Of a stretch of DNA of 64,000 nt, positions 1 through 11,394 are shown piece after piece; positions within the stretch are counted from its first letter, which is position 1; each line of letters begins with the position of its first letter. Made by a program: the position numbers and the translations under genes. The notes below the pieces were generated by a model, which had not been told where the DNA came from, did not search any database, and worked only from the letters and a program-made list of their open reading frames with translations. Where the stretch lies: positions 1 through 64,000 of the forward strand of contig JANBPK010001483.1 of NCBI GenBank assembly GCA_027579435.1. Reading direction: 5' to 3'. The stretch is from Candolleomyces eurysporus (Eukaryota > Basidiomycota > Agaricomycetes > Agaricales > Psathyrellaceae).

Positions 1-375
1 TTTGTAGCCTGGTTTGATCTGTAGTCCTGATTTGTAGCCCAAGGCTGAATTTTGTAGTTCAAAGTCCTGATTGGTAGTTGAGGGTTTTGTTGTCCGAGTC
101 CTGATTTGTCCGGGCTTTCAATTCATAATCCGGTCTTGATTTGTACCCCGGGGTTTTGTGTTGTAAGCAAAGGCTGTTTTCTAGTCCGGAGTTCTCAATT
201 GTAGTCAGGTTCTGCATTGTAGCTCAAGGCCAAGTTCTGTAGTCCAAATCAAAAGTCCGGAGTTTTGATTTGTAGTCGAGGCTTTCTATTTCTAGCCTGG
301 AGTTTTGCATCTCTATTAGTCCAAAGCTTACAGTCTGGGGTTTTCAATTTTTAGTCTAGAGTCTTCATTACGGTC
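1..375. repeat. Degenerate short tandem repeat, T/G-rich
   Basis: The stretch is built from many imperfect copies of a roughly 20-nt phrase, best seen as variants of TTTGTAGTCC followed by GGAGTTTT. Copies differ by substitutions and small indels, so spacing is irregular. No coding frame is supported. It may be the edge of a larger satellite-like array that continues outside the window. Confidence 0.6.
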
Positions 376-379
376 CAGG

Positions 380-672
380 ATCTGGAGCAGCTGCTATTAG
401 CTCACTAATCTTGCAGCTGCTCCACCCTCTGTTTCTCCCAGACAGCAGCTGCTGTGTATCTTTGCCCCCCCCGGTTTTGCAGCTGCTCCACCCTCCTCTG
501 TTTCTCCCAGGCAGCAGCTGCTATGTATCATTGGCCCCTAATCTTGCAGCTGCTCTCTCCTCTTCAAGCTGGGAATGCACTGCAGCTGCAGTGTCAATCA
601 CCCACCAATGCCTGTGCAGCAGCTGCACTGTTAACCACATGCTCCCTTCCTTAAAGCAGCTGCAGCAGCTGA
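380..672. repeat. CAGCTG-rich repeat block
   Basis: About ten CAGCTG hexamers occur in under 300 bp, most inside GCAGCTGC. A longer unit of about 66 bp (TTGCAGCTGCTCC, then CCTCTGTTTCTCCCAG, then CAGCAGCTGCT and TGTATC) is repeated two to three times from about 408 to 560 and decays towards 670. Small ORFs here are compositional by-products. The block abuts the broken 5' end of the NACHT-TPR pseudogene, so it may mark the breakpoint. Confidence 0.7.
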
Positions 673-673
673 C

Positions 674-3121
674 ATGTATCTAACCCTTGTTTTGTCACAG
701 CAGATAAGATGTATACATTATAGGTTTGTGACTATGAACCCTGGAATGCTCACGTTCTTTAACGAAAACCCCCTTCTTCCTCTCCGTGTTTTCATCACAA
801 GCCGAGTCGAAGAACACATCCAATCCCGCCTGAACGTTCCAGCAGTCAGGTTGGACAACCTTGTGGACCATTGCTCGGACGACGACATCGCCACCTTCCT
901 GCACATCCTTTTCGAGGATGGATGTAGGAGGAACTCGGTCATTCGAGCATATGTTCGGCAGCACGGAGAGTGGCCTACCCATAGCGACCGACGCAAACTT
1001 ATCAAACATATCGGGGGATCCTTCATTTTCGCCTCGGCCGTGTTTAAATTCATTATGACAATGAATACTGAAGGAAATGACTCACGAACGCCGATGGATC
1101 GCCTTCCCCTGGCCCTCGAGATGAACCCCGGGCTCGATGGGCTTTACGCACAAACATTGGCCCGCTCTCAGCACCTCCCCTACTTCTCCGATATCATACC
1201 AACCATCGCACTGCTTTCGGAACCACTTTCGACATCGGCGATCGCAGAGCTCCTCGGAGTTCGTATATACGAGGTTGTCAATGTCCTCGTGAACTTGCAG
1301 GCGATCATTCAAGTTCCAGGAACAGACGAAATACCCGTCACACTCTGCCACACCTCCCTCCGCGACTTCCTGACCACCCGAAGTCGATCGGGCGATTTCT
1401 TTGCTCACCCGTCCCATCACGTCCGCCTCTTCCTTCGCTCCCTTGAGTGTAAACTCAAGTATCTGCGACAAGAGCCAGGGTTGTTTGTTTCCTCTGGCAA
1501 GCAGATTCCTCCCGTTGCGGACTATGCTTTCAGATATTTGCACGATCATCTGAACGGCGGGCAAGGCTGCTTCAAGCCATCGGAGTGCAGTTCCGCTGTC
1601 CACCTCTGTCGTGAGGCACTTACACTTCAGCCTGGGACCCCTGAGCCGATCGAGGTCCGAGCTGGTGTATTTCGTACCCGTGTCAATCAGATCGGGTTTC
1701 TCACAGACTTGGACAAAGCCATTTCCCTGCATCGTGTAGCACTCAAACTTCGACCATCGCCTCATCCAGACCGCTCATTTTCACTCAACAATCTCGGCCA
1801 TGCACTCTTGGATCGCCATTGGCTCACAGGTACCATGCCTGACCTTGAGGAGGCTATCTCCATATATCGTGAAGCGCTCAAACTTCGACCGTTGCTTCAT
1901 CCACTTCGCTCAGACTCACTCGACCATCTTGGCAATGTACTCCTAGATCGTCATAGGCGCAAAGGATCCACGGCTGACCTTGAAGAGGCCATTTCCCTGC
2001 TTCGTGAAGCACTTGGACTTCGACCATCGCCTCATCCGGATCGCTCAGTTTCGCTGAACGGGCTTGGCGCTGCACTCACGGTGTGCTATGGTCTCACGGG
2101 AATCATAGCGGACCTTGAGGAGGCCATATCCTTGCTTCGTGAGGCGATCAAACTTCGACCGTCCCCTAATCCGGAGCGCTCATACTCACTCGACAATCTT
2201 GGGAATGCACTCGTAGATCGTCATCGGCACACAGGAACCCTGGCCGACCTTGAAGAGGCCATTGCTCTCTCTCGTGAAGCGCTCGAACTTCGACCATCGC
2301 CTCATCCATATCGCTCATACTCACTCAACGATCTCGGCAATGCGCTCTTGAATCATCATCGGCGCACAGGAACCTTGGCCAACCTTGAAGAGGCCATTGC
2401 TCTCCATTGTGAAGCCCTCGAACTTTGACCATTGCCTCATCCGGATCGCTCAGATTCATTCGACAATCTCGGCCGTGCACTCCTATATCGTTACCGGTGT
2501 GCAAGAACCATAACTGATCTTGAACAGGCCATTGCTCTACATCGTGAAGCACTTGAACTTCGACCATCGCCTCATCCGGATCGTTCACACTCACTCAACA
2601 ATCTCGGCAACGCACTCGTGGATCATCATCAGTGCACAGGAACCCTGGCCAAACTTGAAGAGGCCATTGCTCTCCATCGTAAAGCACTCGAACTTCGAGC
2701 GTTGCCTCGTCCAGATCACTCAGATTCATGCAATGATCTTGGCCGTGCGCTCCTCAATCGCTATCGGTGCGCGAGAACCATGACTGACCTTGACGAGGCC
2801 ATTTCCCTTTTTCACAAAGTGCTTGAATTTCGACCATCATTTCATCCAGATCGCCTAGATCCACTCCGCAACCTTGTTATATCCCTCCGAGCCATGTACG
2901 AAGAAACCCGCGCACTCTCCCACCTCCAAGAGGCAATAGCCCATTGTGAGGAGCTTCTCGCATTTTATTATCCTTTTGGGCACCAGGACCGAGCCGATTG
3001 CCTCGGCGACTTGATATCTCTCCTCCAGATGCGCTTCAATGCTGCGGGACGAGAAGAAGATCTTGCCAAGGTCACGACATTGAAGAAAGAAGTGGATCGA
3101 TTGTCAGCTTCATCTGCATAG
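674..3121 (+). pseudogene. NACHT-TPR NLR-like gene, 5'-truncated, with an in-frame stop
   Basis: Related to the intact NACHT-TPR gene at 7488-10242 but missing everything before the segment FITSRVEEHIQSRL, so the P-loop and Walker B (LDECED) are absent. What remains is the distal NACHT and winged-helix-like part (FCHTSLRDFLTT-like segment near 1340-1380) and a long TPR-type array. The array has about nine 45-residue units with an exact 135-bp period (unit starts at 1841, 1976, 2111, 2246) and consensus around DLEEAI, LREAL, LRPSPHPDRS, SLNNLG. At 2426-2428 the arginine codon of one LRPSPHP motif is TGA where sister units have CGA; the same frame then continues open to 3121. The 5' end runs into CAGCTG repeats. 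It could still yield a short TPR protein, but as an NLR it is broken. Confidence 0.8.
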
Positions 3122-3431
3122 TTCGCGACATAATTGTACCAACATGGGTTGGTCGCATGGGGGACAGGTTGTCATGCGTTGCACGTACATTGTTTTATTT
3201 CTGTGGTGGAAAATTTGTCGGACGCCAGTAATGTTTGCCTGTCTATCCCGTGGTCGGACTCCACGAATTTCTGGTACCGTTCCCATGTACTATGATCTAT
3301 CTCTCCTAGTTGATTTTTGCATGTTATTGTATTACACCGTCTGCAAATCCAATCTTACTGTAACGATCTATTATAGTCAGTGACAAGGTAGATGTACTTA
3401 AATACTTCTGCTAAGATATCAATACAACCAC
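3122..3431. other. Intergenic, no gene seen
   Basis: Spacer between the NACHT-TPR pseudogene and the 3' end of the VPS15-like relic. Only short ORFs without recognisable composition; nothing supported. Confidence 0.5.
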
Positions 3432-4750
3432 CTATTCTACGAAATCCACACGCCAAACTTTGACAATGCCAGCCCGATCGCCGCTGACGATGCCGCCCCG
3501 GAATGGAGATTCTATACAAGCCAGCGCAATCACAACATCCTGGTGGGCTGTCAAAAGGTCCTGCTGATGCTGAGATATGAATGAGATCCGTTGCGATGGT
3601 CGACTGGAGTGTCCGCTGCTTTGACTTGGCGGCCACGTTTCAACATACGATGAAAGCAGATTCCCGCTTGAGCTGACAGCGCTTTGAATGAACAAAAAAT
3701 TAGCTCCAAATCTTGCGTCCAATTAATAAGACACACCCGTAAGTGAGCTTTTCGTGGCTTGAATCAAGCCCACTCAGGAAAGTGATCCAGTAGTAACGAA
3801 TCCCTTGGCCGCATTTCGAGAGGACACACTGAATCCATGACAAACTCCCCAAACTCTGACCGGCGGGAGGTAGAAAATCCTTCAAAGTCGATGCCGACCA
3901 CCATCGCACGTACATCCGGAGCTGGAGGAGGTGCACTCTCGTCGTTGACGGGACTCCGCATAGAGGCACGTCTTTCTACCTCGGTGGTGGTATGTAGTGC
4001 ACGAACCGGGGCTGCAATCGCAGCTGCGGGGCTCGCATTGGATTCAGCACCTTGCGAGGGTTATGGATCCGGTAGCGGATCCGCTGGAGATCCAACTCTG
4101 ACCACAAAAGACTTGACCAAGGTCGTAGTCTCGATATCCCACACCTCCATTGCTGTGGTAGAAGTCCGGCTAGCATCTTTCCTGGACGCCTCCGCCGCAA
4201 CCATCCATTTACCTCGACCTTTGGTAGGATGCGAGACCAATTAATGGATTCTCCTCGTTCGACCTCCAGAAATTTGCGCAGCCTGCCAGCTCTTGAGTAT
4301 GGTCCCGAAATGCTTATCCCAGAGAGACAGCATGCCAGTTGATGTGCCAACAACAATCCAAGCTTTCTTCTCGTCCATTCACACCGCTGTGATTGGGCAG
4401 TAATGTTGAGGATTTTCCATTGCCTGGATCGCCCGAGTTGTCCGTAAATGAGGAGGGTGATCGCAGAATGAGTTGTCGCATAAATGAGAATCGATGCCAA
4501 CTCTGCAGTTGGAGAAGGGATGAGAATAGAGATCCCAGAAATAACGGCGCAGACGTACCGGCCGTCCATACGTACCTTGAGGCTTTGCTGGTCACATTCC
4601 GCTCCAGTCGCGCAGTGGCCTAGATCTTCATGGTTCGAACGTCCGATCCAGTGACGAAGAAGTAAGTGGTCAGGAGACACGGCAATGCTGGTGAGGGTGT
4701 CCGAGTGAGAACGAGTGAGAATAGAGATTGGCAAGCGCGCGTTCCACATT
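3432..4750 (-). pseudogene. VPS15: Decayed fragment of VPS15 (PIK3R4), C-terminal WD40 part
   Basis: Reading the minus strand in all three frames gives, in order, pieces characteristic of the Vps15 WD40 domain: SIAVSPDH, then YFFVTGSDVRTMKI, TARLERNVTSK, ILIYATTHS, AMENPQHYCPIT, WIVVGTSTGMLSLWDK, MEVWDIETTTLVKSF and finally HQDVVIALAC...GDRAGIVKVWRV, ending with a stop at 3432. The pieces lie in different frames, and the KIWD motif is interrupted by TAG at 4620-4622 (complement of CTA) where tryptophan is expected. Vps15 is the kinase-like regulatory subunit of the class III PI 3-kinase complexes in vesicle traffic and autophagy; the kinase and HEAT regions are not present upstream. Some frame changes could be introns, but the internal stop and the missing N-terminal two thirds make a relic the best reading. 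Confidence 0.72.
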
Positions 4751-5050
4751 TAGTCTATGGTCACAGCCTCACGGTTTTATCCAGATAGGCAACTAGTAAC
4801 TGGTGACACTTTCCTGGTTATCAACGCCTGCCTCATTTATCTGTCTGCGGCCGGGTTTAAGGACTTTCTGTTTGATTTGCCCACCGCAACCAGGGTACCT
4901 TGGTATGTCTGATTGAGCTTGCCAATGACTGCACTCACCGGGATGAATAGGTGGCCAGGGAAAGGTGTGGACGTCTATGAACTACGTTCTCTTCCAAGGA
5001 ATACTAGGGACGAACGTCAGCGCGAGGTCCTGCACAAGAGACGCTCGATC

Positions 5051-6791
5051 ATGATCACTCGATTTGCAGTTGTAACGCTCATATTTTTCTTGCTTTCGGC
5101 CATCTTTGTCATTCAGCCACTGTCCTTCCATGTGTCCCTTCCTATCGTTGGTAAACGAAAGGTCACTATTGGCCCAATAACGGCCCCGATCATGGCCATT
5201 GTGATTCTATGGGCATCTCAGTGTCTTGGGGCTGCACAGATACGAAATGGCATTGTTGGAACAGGTATGCTGCTCAATGATTCCCACCAGGCTTCCCTGC
5301 TTACCGTTCACCCAGACAACATCAACCCATACAACATCCTCATCCTATTCATTTCTCTCACTTACATGGCCGTTACCATTGACGTTACTGGAATCCCCCA
5401 AGCTGCCGCTCTCTGGGTCAGCAAAAAAGGCGGTTCCAGCGGTCGCAAGGTTTACTTCTACTTCTACCTTCTCATTACCCTCATCAGCATGATCGTTGGC
5501 AATAAACCGGCCATTCTCTCTACCACCGTCTTCCTGGTCTACTACACTACTGCAACTGAAATCAACCCCGACGCTTGGCTCATTTCTGAGTTTGCTGCTG
5601 CCAACACCGCAAGTATGGTTCTATTCGTGGGCAATCCCACCAATGTCATCATTTGCGAAGGGTTCCGAATCAACATCGCGGCGTTCACGGCATACACAAT
5701 TATCCCCTTTATTACCTGCAGCATTGCTTGCTATCTTGTACTGGTGCTCCAGTACCGGAACGAAAAACATATTCCACGGAGGATAGATGTTCCAGAGCAC
5801 CTAAATCCCCCAAAGATTCTGCGGGATCCAGTCAGCGCGATTTTTGGCGGCATCTGGCTCGCCATCTGTCTCATCGTGGTTATGGTCCTCAGTTTTTTCC
5901 ATGTTGATGTATGGAAGATCATGTTGCCATTCGCTGGTGGCAAATTCATCTTCGATATCTGCTGGGACCATTACAGATATTCCACAGGGAAGATACCCAA
6001 GTTGGATGAAAGCCAACCCCGCGATGATGTCAAATTCGCCGATGATTCCATGGGCACCACGTTTACGACAAGTAGCCTCGGCCATGACTTTGAGCGAACC
6101 GTCCCATCACCCCCTTCAATTGACTCGGACTCCGTTGCCACTTCAAACTGGCCTAGCAGGCTTAAGAATGCATTGTTGCTGAGCCCCATACATGTGAGTG
6201 TCCCGTTCAAACTCGGAGAGTCTAGATACTAGTCTGACTACGGGAGACTAGTTGAACCTCAAATTGACTCGCAATTATCAAAAGCTCGCTGCACACTTCC
6301 CCACATTCTTCACTGCCCTACCCCGATTACCCTTTGGCCTAGTGCCATTCACCTTCTCCCAATTTATTCTCATTGAAGCTCTTCAACACCAAGGGTGGAT
6401 AGACATTTTTGCCCGATGGTTCGTCATCGCATCCAACAAACAAATCATTCCCGTCGTATGGCTTGTGGGCGTCTTAGGCGTCATTTTATGCAACATATCG
6501 GGAACGAGTATCGGCGCTACGATCTTGCTCACCAAGATCATTCGAGCTTCAGACTTTCCGGAAAGTACTGCTCGAGCCGCGGCGGTGTCGCTTGCTATTG
6601 CGAGTAACATCGGTGCTGTGAACATTACATTCTCTGCGAGTTTAGCCGGGTTGTTGTGGGTTTCTATTTTGAAGAATAAGGGTATTCAGTTCAAGCAGTG
6701 GAAGTTTGCGAAGTGGAATATGCTTCCGCTCGTTGCGATGATGGGTGCAGGATTGGGTGTTGTGAGTGCAATGATGGTGGTCCTTTACTGA
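5051..6791 (+). CDS. IT-superfamily (ArsB/NhaD/CitMHS-like) membrane transporter, copy 1
   Basis: Exons 5051-5264, 5316-6193, 6252-6791 (543 aa). Start chosen at the MITRFA methionine because all four paralogues begin there and all then have a first exon of exactly 214 nt; an in-frame ATG at 4925 is possible. The protein is highly hydrophobic with a hydrophilic loop in the middle (about residues 300-360). Two short hairpin-like motifs, GNPTNVIICEGF and CNISGTSIGATILLTK, resemble the re-entrant motifs of the ion-transporter superfamily, which moves anions or exchanges cations across membranes; the substrate cannot be told. Intron 1 (51 nt) has a length divisible by three and no stop, so it can be misread as coding. 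Intron 2 (58 nt, with CTGAC branch-like signal) lies in the loop and is absent from the other copies; a frameshift there is the alternative. Confidence 0.8.
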
Positions 6792-7487
6792 AGTTTTGGG
6801 ATTCAAAGTTGGAAGGACAATCCAAATATCTATAGGTGCTATGTTATGTAGACTATTGCTGACGCTTATTTATTAGTCATTATCAGTCTCTTTCCCGCTG
6901 AATATCTTTAACTTGCCCTATTTACGCAGCTTTTTGCGGCTATTTTAGAGAACATACCACATAGAGATAATCCTATGCAGGTTTGTGTACCACAAGTGTC
7001 GTTTTATCTCTCTTAGCACTGCTAATCCGGGCAACATAAAGCCGCCTCAATGAGCTCGCAGCATTCACCATCGTCATTTAACGTCCAACACCTTGTCCTC
7101 CAGGTATCCAAGAGCAACGGAGAAAAGAATTTTCGACTTCCTTTGACGATGCTGGAGCCGGGATCGTTTTGATTATCTTGCGGCCGACAATTTGCACCAC
7201 CCTCGCCCTCCACTGCAACCATATGCATGCATTCACCAGCACGGCAGGAGTTCGACTTTTTCGACGCCGCTGCCCCCTAAGTGTCCAACGACGCGGGTAG
7301 TCAAGCGCCTGAGCCTACTTGAAATTAGGCAGACTGACGAATGGAGTAAACTCGGGGTTCGTTATTGACAACCCCACATGACGCGCTGCGCCTGGCCAGA
7401 TGGCAAGTTGTTACCCAGCCTACCACTTCTACAGCTTCCTGCGTCGTCGCTGGGTGCACAGCTCTTTTTCCATCTCCCTGTCCCTCC
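6792..7487. other. Intergenic, upstream of NACHT-TPR copy 2
   Basis: No coding signal beyond short ORFs. It would hold the 3' UTR of transporter copy 1 and the promoter of the NLR-like gene; an extra 5' exon of that gene in this stretch cannot be excluded. Confidence 0.4.
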
Positions 7488-10242
7488 ATGGATCATCGCG
7501 TTAGCATCTTGGAGGGATCTAACGGTGCCCGAGTCCACACAATTATCACCAACCAGATTGAGAATCAGTACCTTCAATTTCCGCCCCAGCTTGTTGTTCG
7601 GTCCGAGGACAAGAGTGGGTCTCATGTATTGCAATCTTCGTACCTGTAGTCCTGACTTCAATCCCTCTTTAGCTTTGGTCGAGCTCCTTCAGCCCATCCC
7701 AGACGCCTCTTATACCCGAGATCGAAGGGTATCACCCCCTAACTCTGCCTGCTTGCCTGGGACGCGGAAAGTCGTGATTAAGGTGATCCTCACCTGGGTC
7801 TCGAGCAGCGTCCTCTTCCAAAGGAAGCACATCTTCTACCTATACGGATACGCGGGCAGTGGAAAATCCGCTATCGCACAAGAAATATGCGAGCGAGTTC
7901 AGGGAGATTCTCGACTGCTTGCCAGCTTTTTCTTCTTCCAAAACGCAGGCGACAGAAGCCAGATTGGAAGACTTCCCGATACTCTCGCAAGCCAGCTTGC
8001 AACAGCCCTCCCCGAAACGGCGCCTTTGATTCGAGCCGCCATAGACAGCGACCCGGAATTAGTATCCGCTCAGTCGAGATTGGCTCTGGGGGCTCGACTC
8101 CAAGCTTTGGTTTATGGGCCATTCAAAACAGTCGTCGAACGGGGTTCGCTTTCACAAAACCCCTTATCCTATCCTTATCTCATAGTCATCGACGGCCTTG
8201 ACGAGTGCGAAGACAAAGAAGGCGTCCAAGAATTTCTTGATTGCACGCTCAAATTCTTCAAGCACAAGCCCTCCATTCCACTTCGTATCGTTATTACAAG
8301 TCGGGTCGAGCAACATATTCATTCCTGCCTGAATGGTGGCGGGGTTCGTCTCAAGGACCTTGGCGACCACTGTTCCAGGGACGATATCGAAACGTTCATG
8401 GGTGATGTATTCGACAAGCACATCAGAGGAAATCAGGTTATACAAGCATACATACAGCAAAACGGTCCATGGCCAAACCAATCTGACGCTAGCAAGCTGG
8501 TGGACCACATTGGAGGATCCTTCATCTTCGCATCGACATTGTTCAGGTTTATTTTCCACGGATCTGGCTCCGACGACGACCAGTCAACACCCATGAGCCG
8601 TCTTCCTCTCACCCTCGACATCAATCCTGGGCTTGACGCCCTTTACTCGACAACTCTCGCACGGTCTGAACACCTTCCCCATTTCCTCGAAGTAATCTCA
8701 ACCCTAGCCCTCATCAATGACCCATTGCCAGTATCAGGCATCGCCGAGCTCCTTGGCCTACAGGCCTACGAAGTAGTTCGGGTCCTACTTGACCTCCAAG
8801 CCATCATCCAACTTCCAGGTACCGATCACATACCCGTCATGTTTTGTCACACCTCCCTTCGTGACTTCCTGACCACCAAAGAGCGGTCAGGACATTTTCA
8901 TGCATCTCCTGCATTCCATCTTCGCCTCTTCTTTCAATGCTTCATTATCGCTTTGAAGGACCGGCGGCAAAGTCCACTTCAGCGACTAAGGCAGACAGCT
9001 GCTGTGGCGTATTCCCTGAAGTATGAAGATAGCCATTGGACAAGGGGGCAAGATGCTTTCGAAAGTCAGATTGCCACCACTAGGATCTCCAAACTGTGCC
9101 GCAAAGCGCGGAGACATCCAGCATCGTTCGAGGCCCACGCCTCATACCTTGACAAACTGGGCCTTGCACTCCTTAAAATGGTCGACGACATGGAGACTAC
9201 CTTTGACATCGAAGGGATTGTTTCACTACACCGCGAAGCACTCCGCCTTCGACCGCCTTCCGACGATGCCCGGCTCGCGACACTCGACAATCTCGGCATC
9301 GCACTTTGCAAACTATTTGAGGACACCGGATCTACCTCCGCCGTGAATGAGGCCATTTCCTTGTTTCGCGAAACGCGTCGCCTCCGCCCATTTCCCCACC
9401 CTCATCTTTCCGTACCTCTCAGCAATCTTGGAAATGCCCTCTATATGCTGTTCCAGCAGAGCAGGTGCATCGATCACATCATGGAAGCCATTGCGGTACA
9501 CCGTGAAGCGCTGGAACACCGACCATCTCCCAATCCTGGTCGGTATCTGTCGCTCAACAGTCTTGGAAACGCACTCCACGCGCTCTGCGAGTACGATTGG
9601 TCTATCTCTCATATTGAAGAGGCCATAGCACTGTATCATGAAGCGCTCGCTCTTCAAGACAGGCCGTCAACACTCTCGAATCTTGGCGACGCACTGCGAT
9701 CACGAGGGGAGCATTCAGGGCAAGTTCCGGACCACGACGAAGCGGTTTCCCTGCTCCAGAAAGCTTTGGAGCTTATTGAACAATGCCCTCGCATCGAGCG
9801 TCGTTGGCCCCTTATGAATATCGGTATCGCATTCCACTCTCGCTACAGGAGATCGGAATCGGCCGAGGACCTCAATGAGGCCATTTCCTCCCTGCGTGAA
9901 GCCCTTGACCTGATTCCCCCGCGCCACATCTACCGCCACAGGCCACTTCGCTATCTTGTCATGTCCCTTCAAGCACTCCATGAAAAGGATCAGTCCATCA
10001 CCTCCCTCGAAGAAGCAATTACGCACACCCAGGAACTTCTTACCGAACACTACACAGCTGGGCACAGACACCGGGGAGAATGGTTAGACAGAATGATTTC
10101 CCTTCTGCGGCTGCATGCCGACGCGTCAGGGTGTCGTGATCACTTGGACGAAGCTATGAGGCTTGATGAAGAGCTGAGAAGCCTCATGATCATGTCAGGT
10201 CGAAGAGAATCCTCTGCACTTTCTCCAGCTTCCCAGGCCTAG
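7488..10242 (+). CDS. NACHT-TPR NLR-like protein, copy 2 (intact)
   Basis: Exons 7488-7614 and 7673-10242 (898 aa); the 58-nt intron has donor GTGGGT and a CTGAC branch-like site, and joins in phase to the segment ELLQPIPDASYTRDR shared by the paralogues. Domain order: short variable N-terminus; conserved linker SPPNSACLPGT; NACHT NTPase with P-loop GYAGSGKSA (about residue 100) and Walker B LIVIDGLDECED (about 213); a winged-helix-like FCHTSLRDFLTT segment (about 430); then TPR-type repeats (SLHREALRLRP, LDNLGIAL) to the C-terminus. Fungal NLR-like proteins of this kind are STAND NTPases tied, in studied cases, to non-self recognition and regulated cell death; a role here is inferred from architecture. 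It lies between transporter copy 1 and the CorA-like gene, all on one strand. Confidence 0.85.
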
Positions 10243-11394
10243 GATCCCTTGGATCGCGAATCAATTCCACTTCACTAAGTATGTTTTCTAGCCTATCCAC
10301 CTGACGTATTATTTCACCCCGCAAGATGCGACCGTGTATGTCGCAACGACGTAGAGTTTGAAATGGGCGGCGTCCTGACCGAGGGAGGAATTGGCCGGAA
10401 GAAGTTGGGGGATCAGAGGCCTCGATCGCCCAGCGCAACCTGGCTCGTTGAGACTGGAACAAGACGTTCAGGATAGTACGTCTGCAGAGAAAACGGCCGC
10501 TTGCCCTCTTCGTTTGTTGAATCCTTGTACTACTGTTTCCATGACCTCGCTACTTTTCTCTTCCTGTCTCATCTTTATCGGCTTACATCCTATAACTTCA
10601 ACTTCATTCGTATATTTCTTGAAAGAATGCGCTTGAATACCTTCAAACGCGAGAACTTAGTGCCTGGTCAAGTTCGTGATGTATTACGTAGAACCACTAT
10701 ATCCACATCAACAAGATATCAACGTCATTCGTTCCACGACCTTTGCTTCAACTTTGCCAAACCAAGTTCTGCGTCCTGCGGGCGATCACCTATCGTGCAT
10801 TCTTGTAATGTCACTCTTAAGGCTTGCTTGTGGTCGTCTGCACTTGTTCAACAACAGCAGTCATGGTCCCAGGGGAAACTTAGGGCCTTTTAAAGGTCGA
10901 GCTACGATGGAGCGATCCCTTTCTGGGGGGCACGGGTATTGCATTCGTTTCAGAACTTCAGGGAGGACCTTGATAAAGCCCCTCCTTCTGGTTGGTTTAT
11001 CACTTTGGGCCCCAGATTCTTGGTCAGGTGAGTTGAAGGGTTGGTGTTGCGCGTTTTAGGAACCCCAACTCAATCACCGTTCAAGCAGATACCTCGTCCT
11101 CAGGAAGTTGGCTAACTTTAGACGGCCCCACCGAAGCCAGGTGTCATGAGGCGTCCTCCCCGGTGGGAGGAGCCTGGATCCACTTCTCAATCTTCATATT
11201 GCCAATGTCGCTGCGTCATATGCTGAAATTTAAGGCGACAGTCTGAACCCTGGGTATTATTTGACTGTCATTGGGCGTCTATGCCATTCCGACAGAGTCG
11301 AAACGGTGGGCTATAATAAGAGGTTGTTTGCTCGATCTAGCGTGTTTGCCTTTCCCCCACATCTCTCATTCTCTAAAAGTAACCCAGTAGGAAT
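10243..11394. other. Intergenic, no gene supported
   Basis: About 1.15 kb between the NACHT-TPR and CorA-like genes. ORFs of 80-130 codons on the plus strand overlap in different frames and show no recognisable motif or splice pattern. No repeats or RNA gene recognised. Confidence 0.4.

Noticed and set aside
3976..4749. 257-codon ORF as a gene of its own
   Set aside because: Its translation contains VPS15 WD40 pieces only in parts; the rest of the VPS15 signal is in the other two frames, so the ORF is an accident of decay.
10501..11059. Overlapping plus-strand ORFs between NLR copy 2 and the CorA-like gene
   Set aside because: They lie in different frames, with no motif, no splice logic and no similarity to neighbours.
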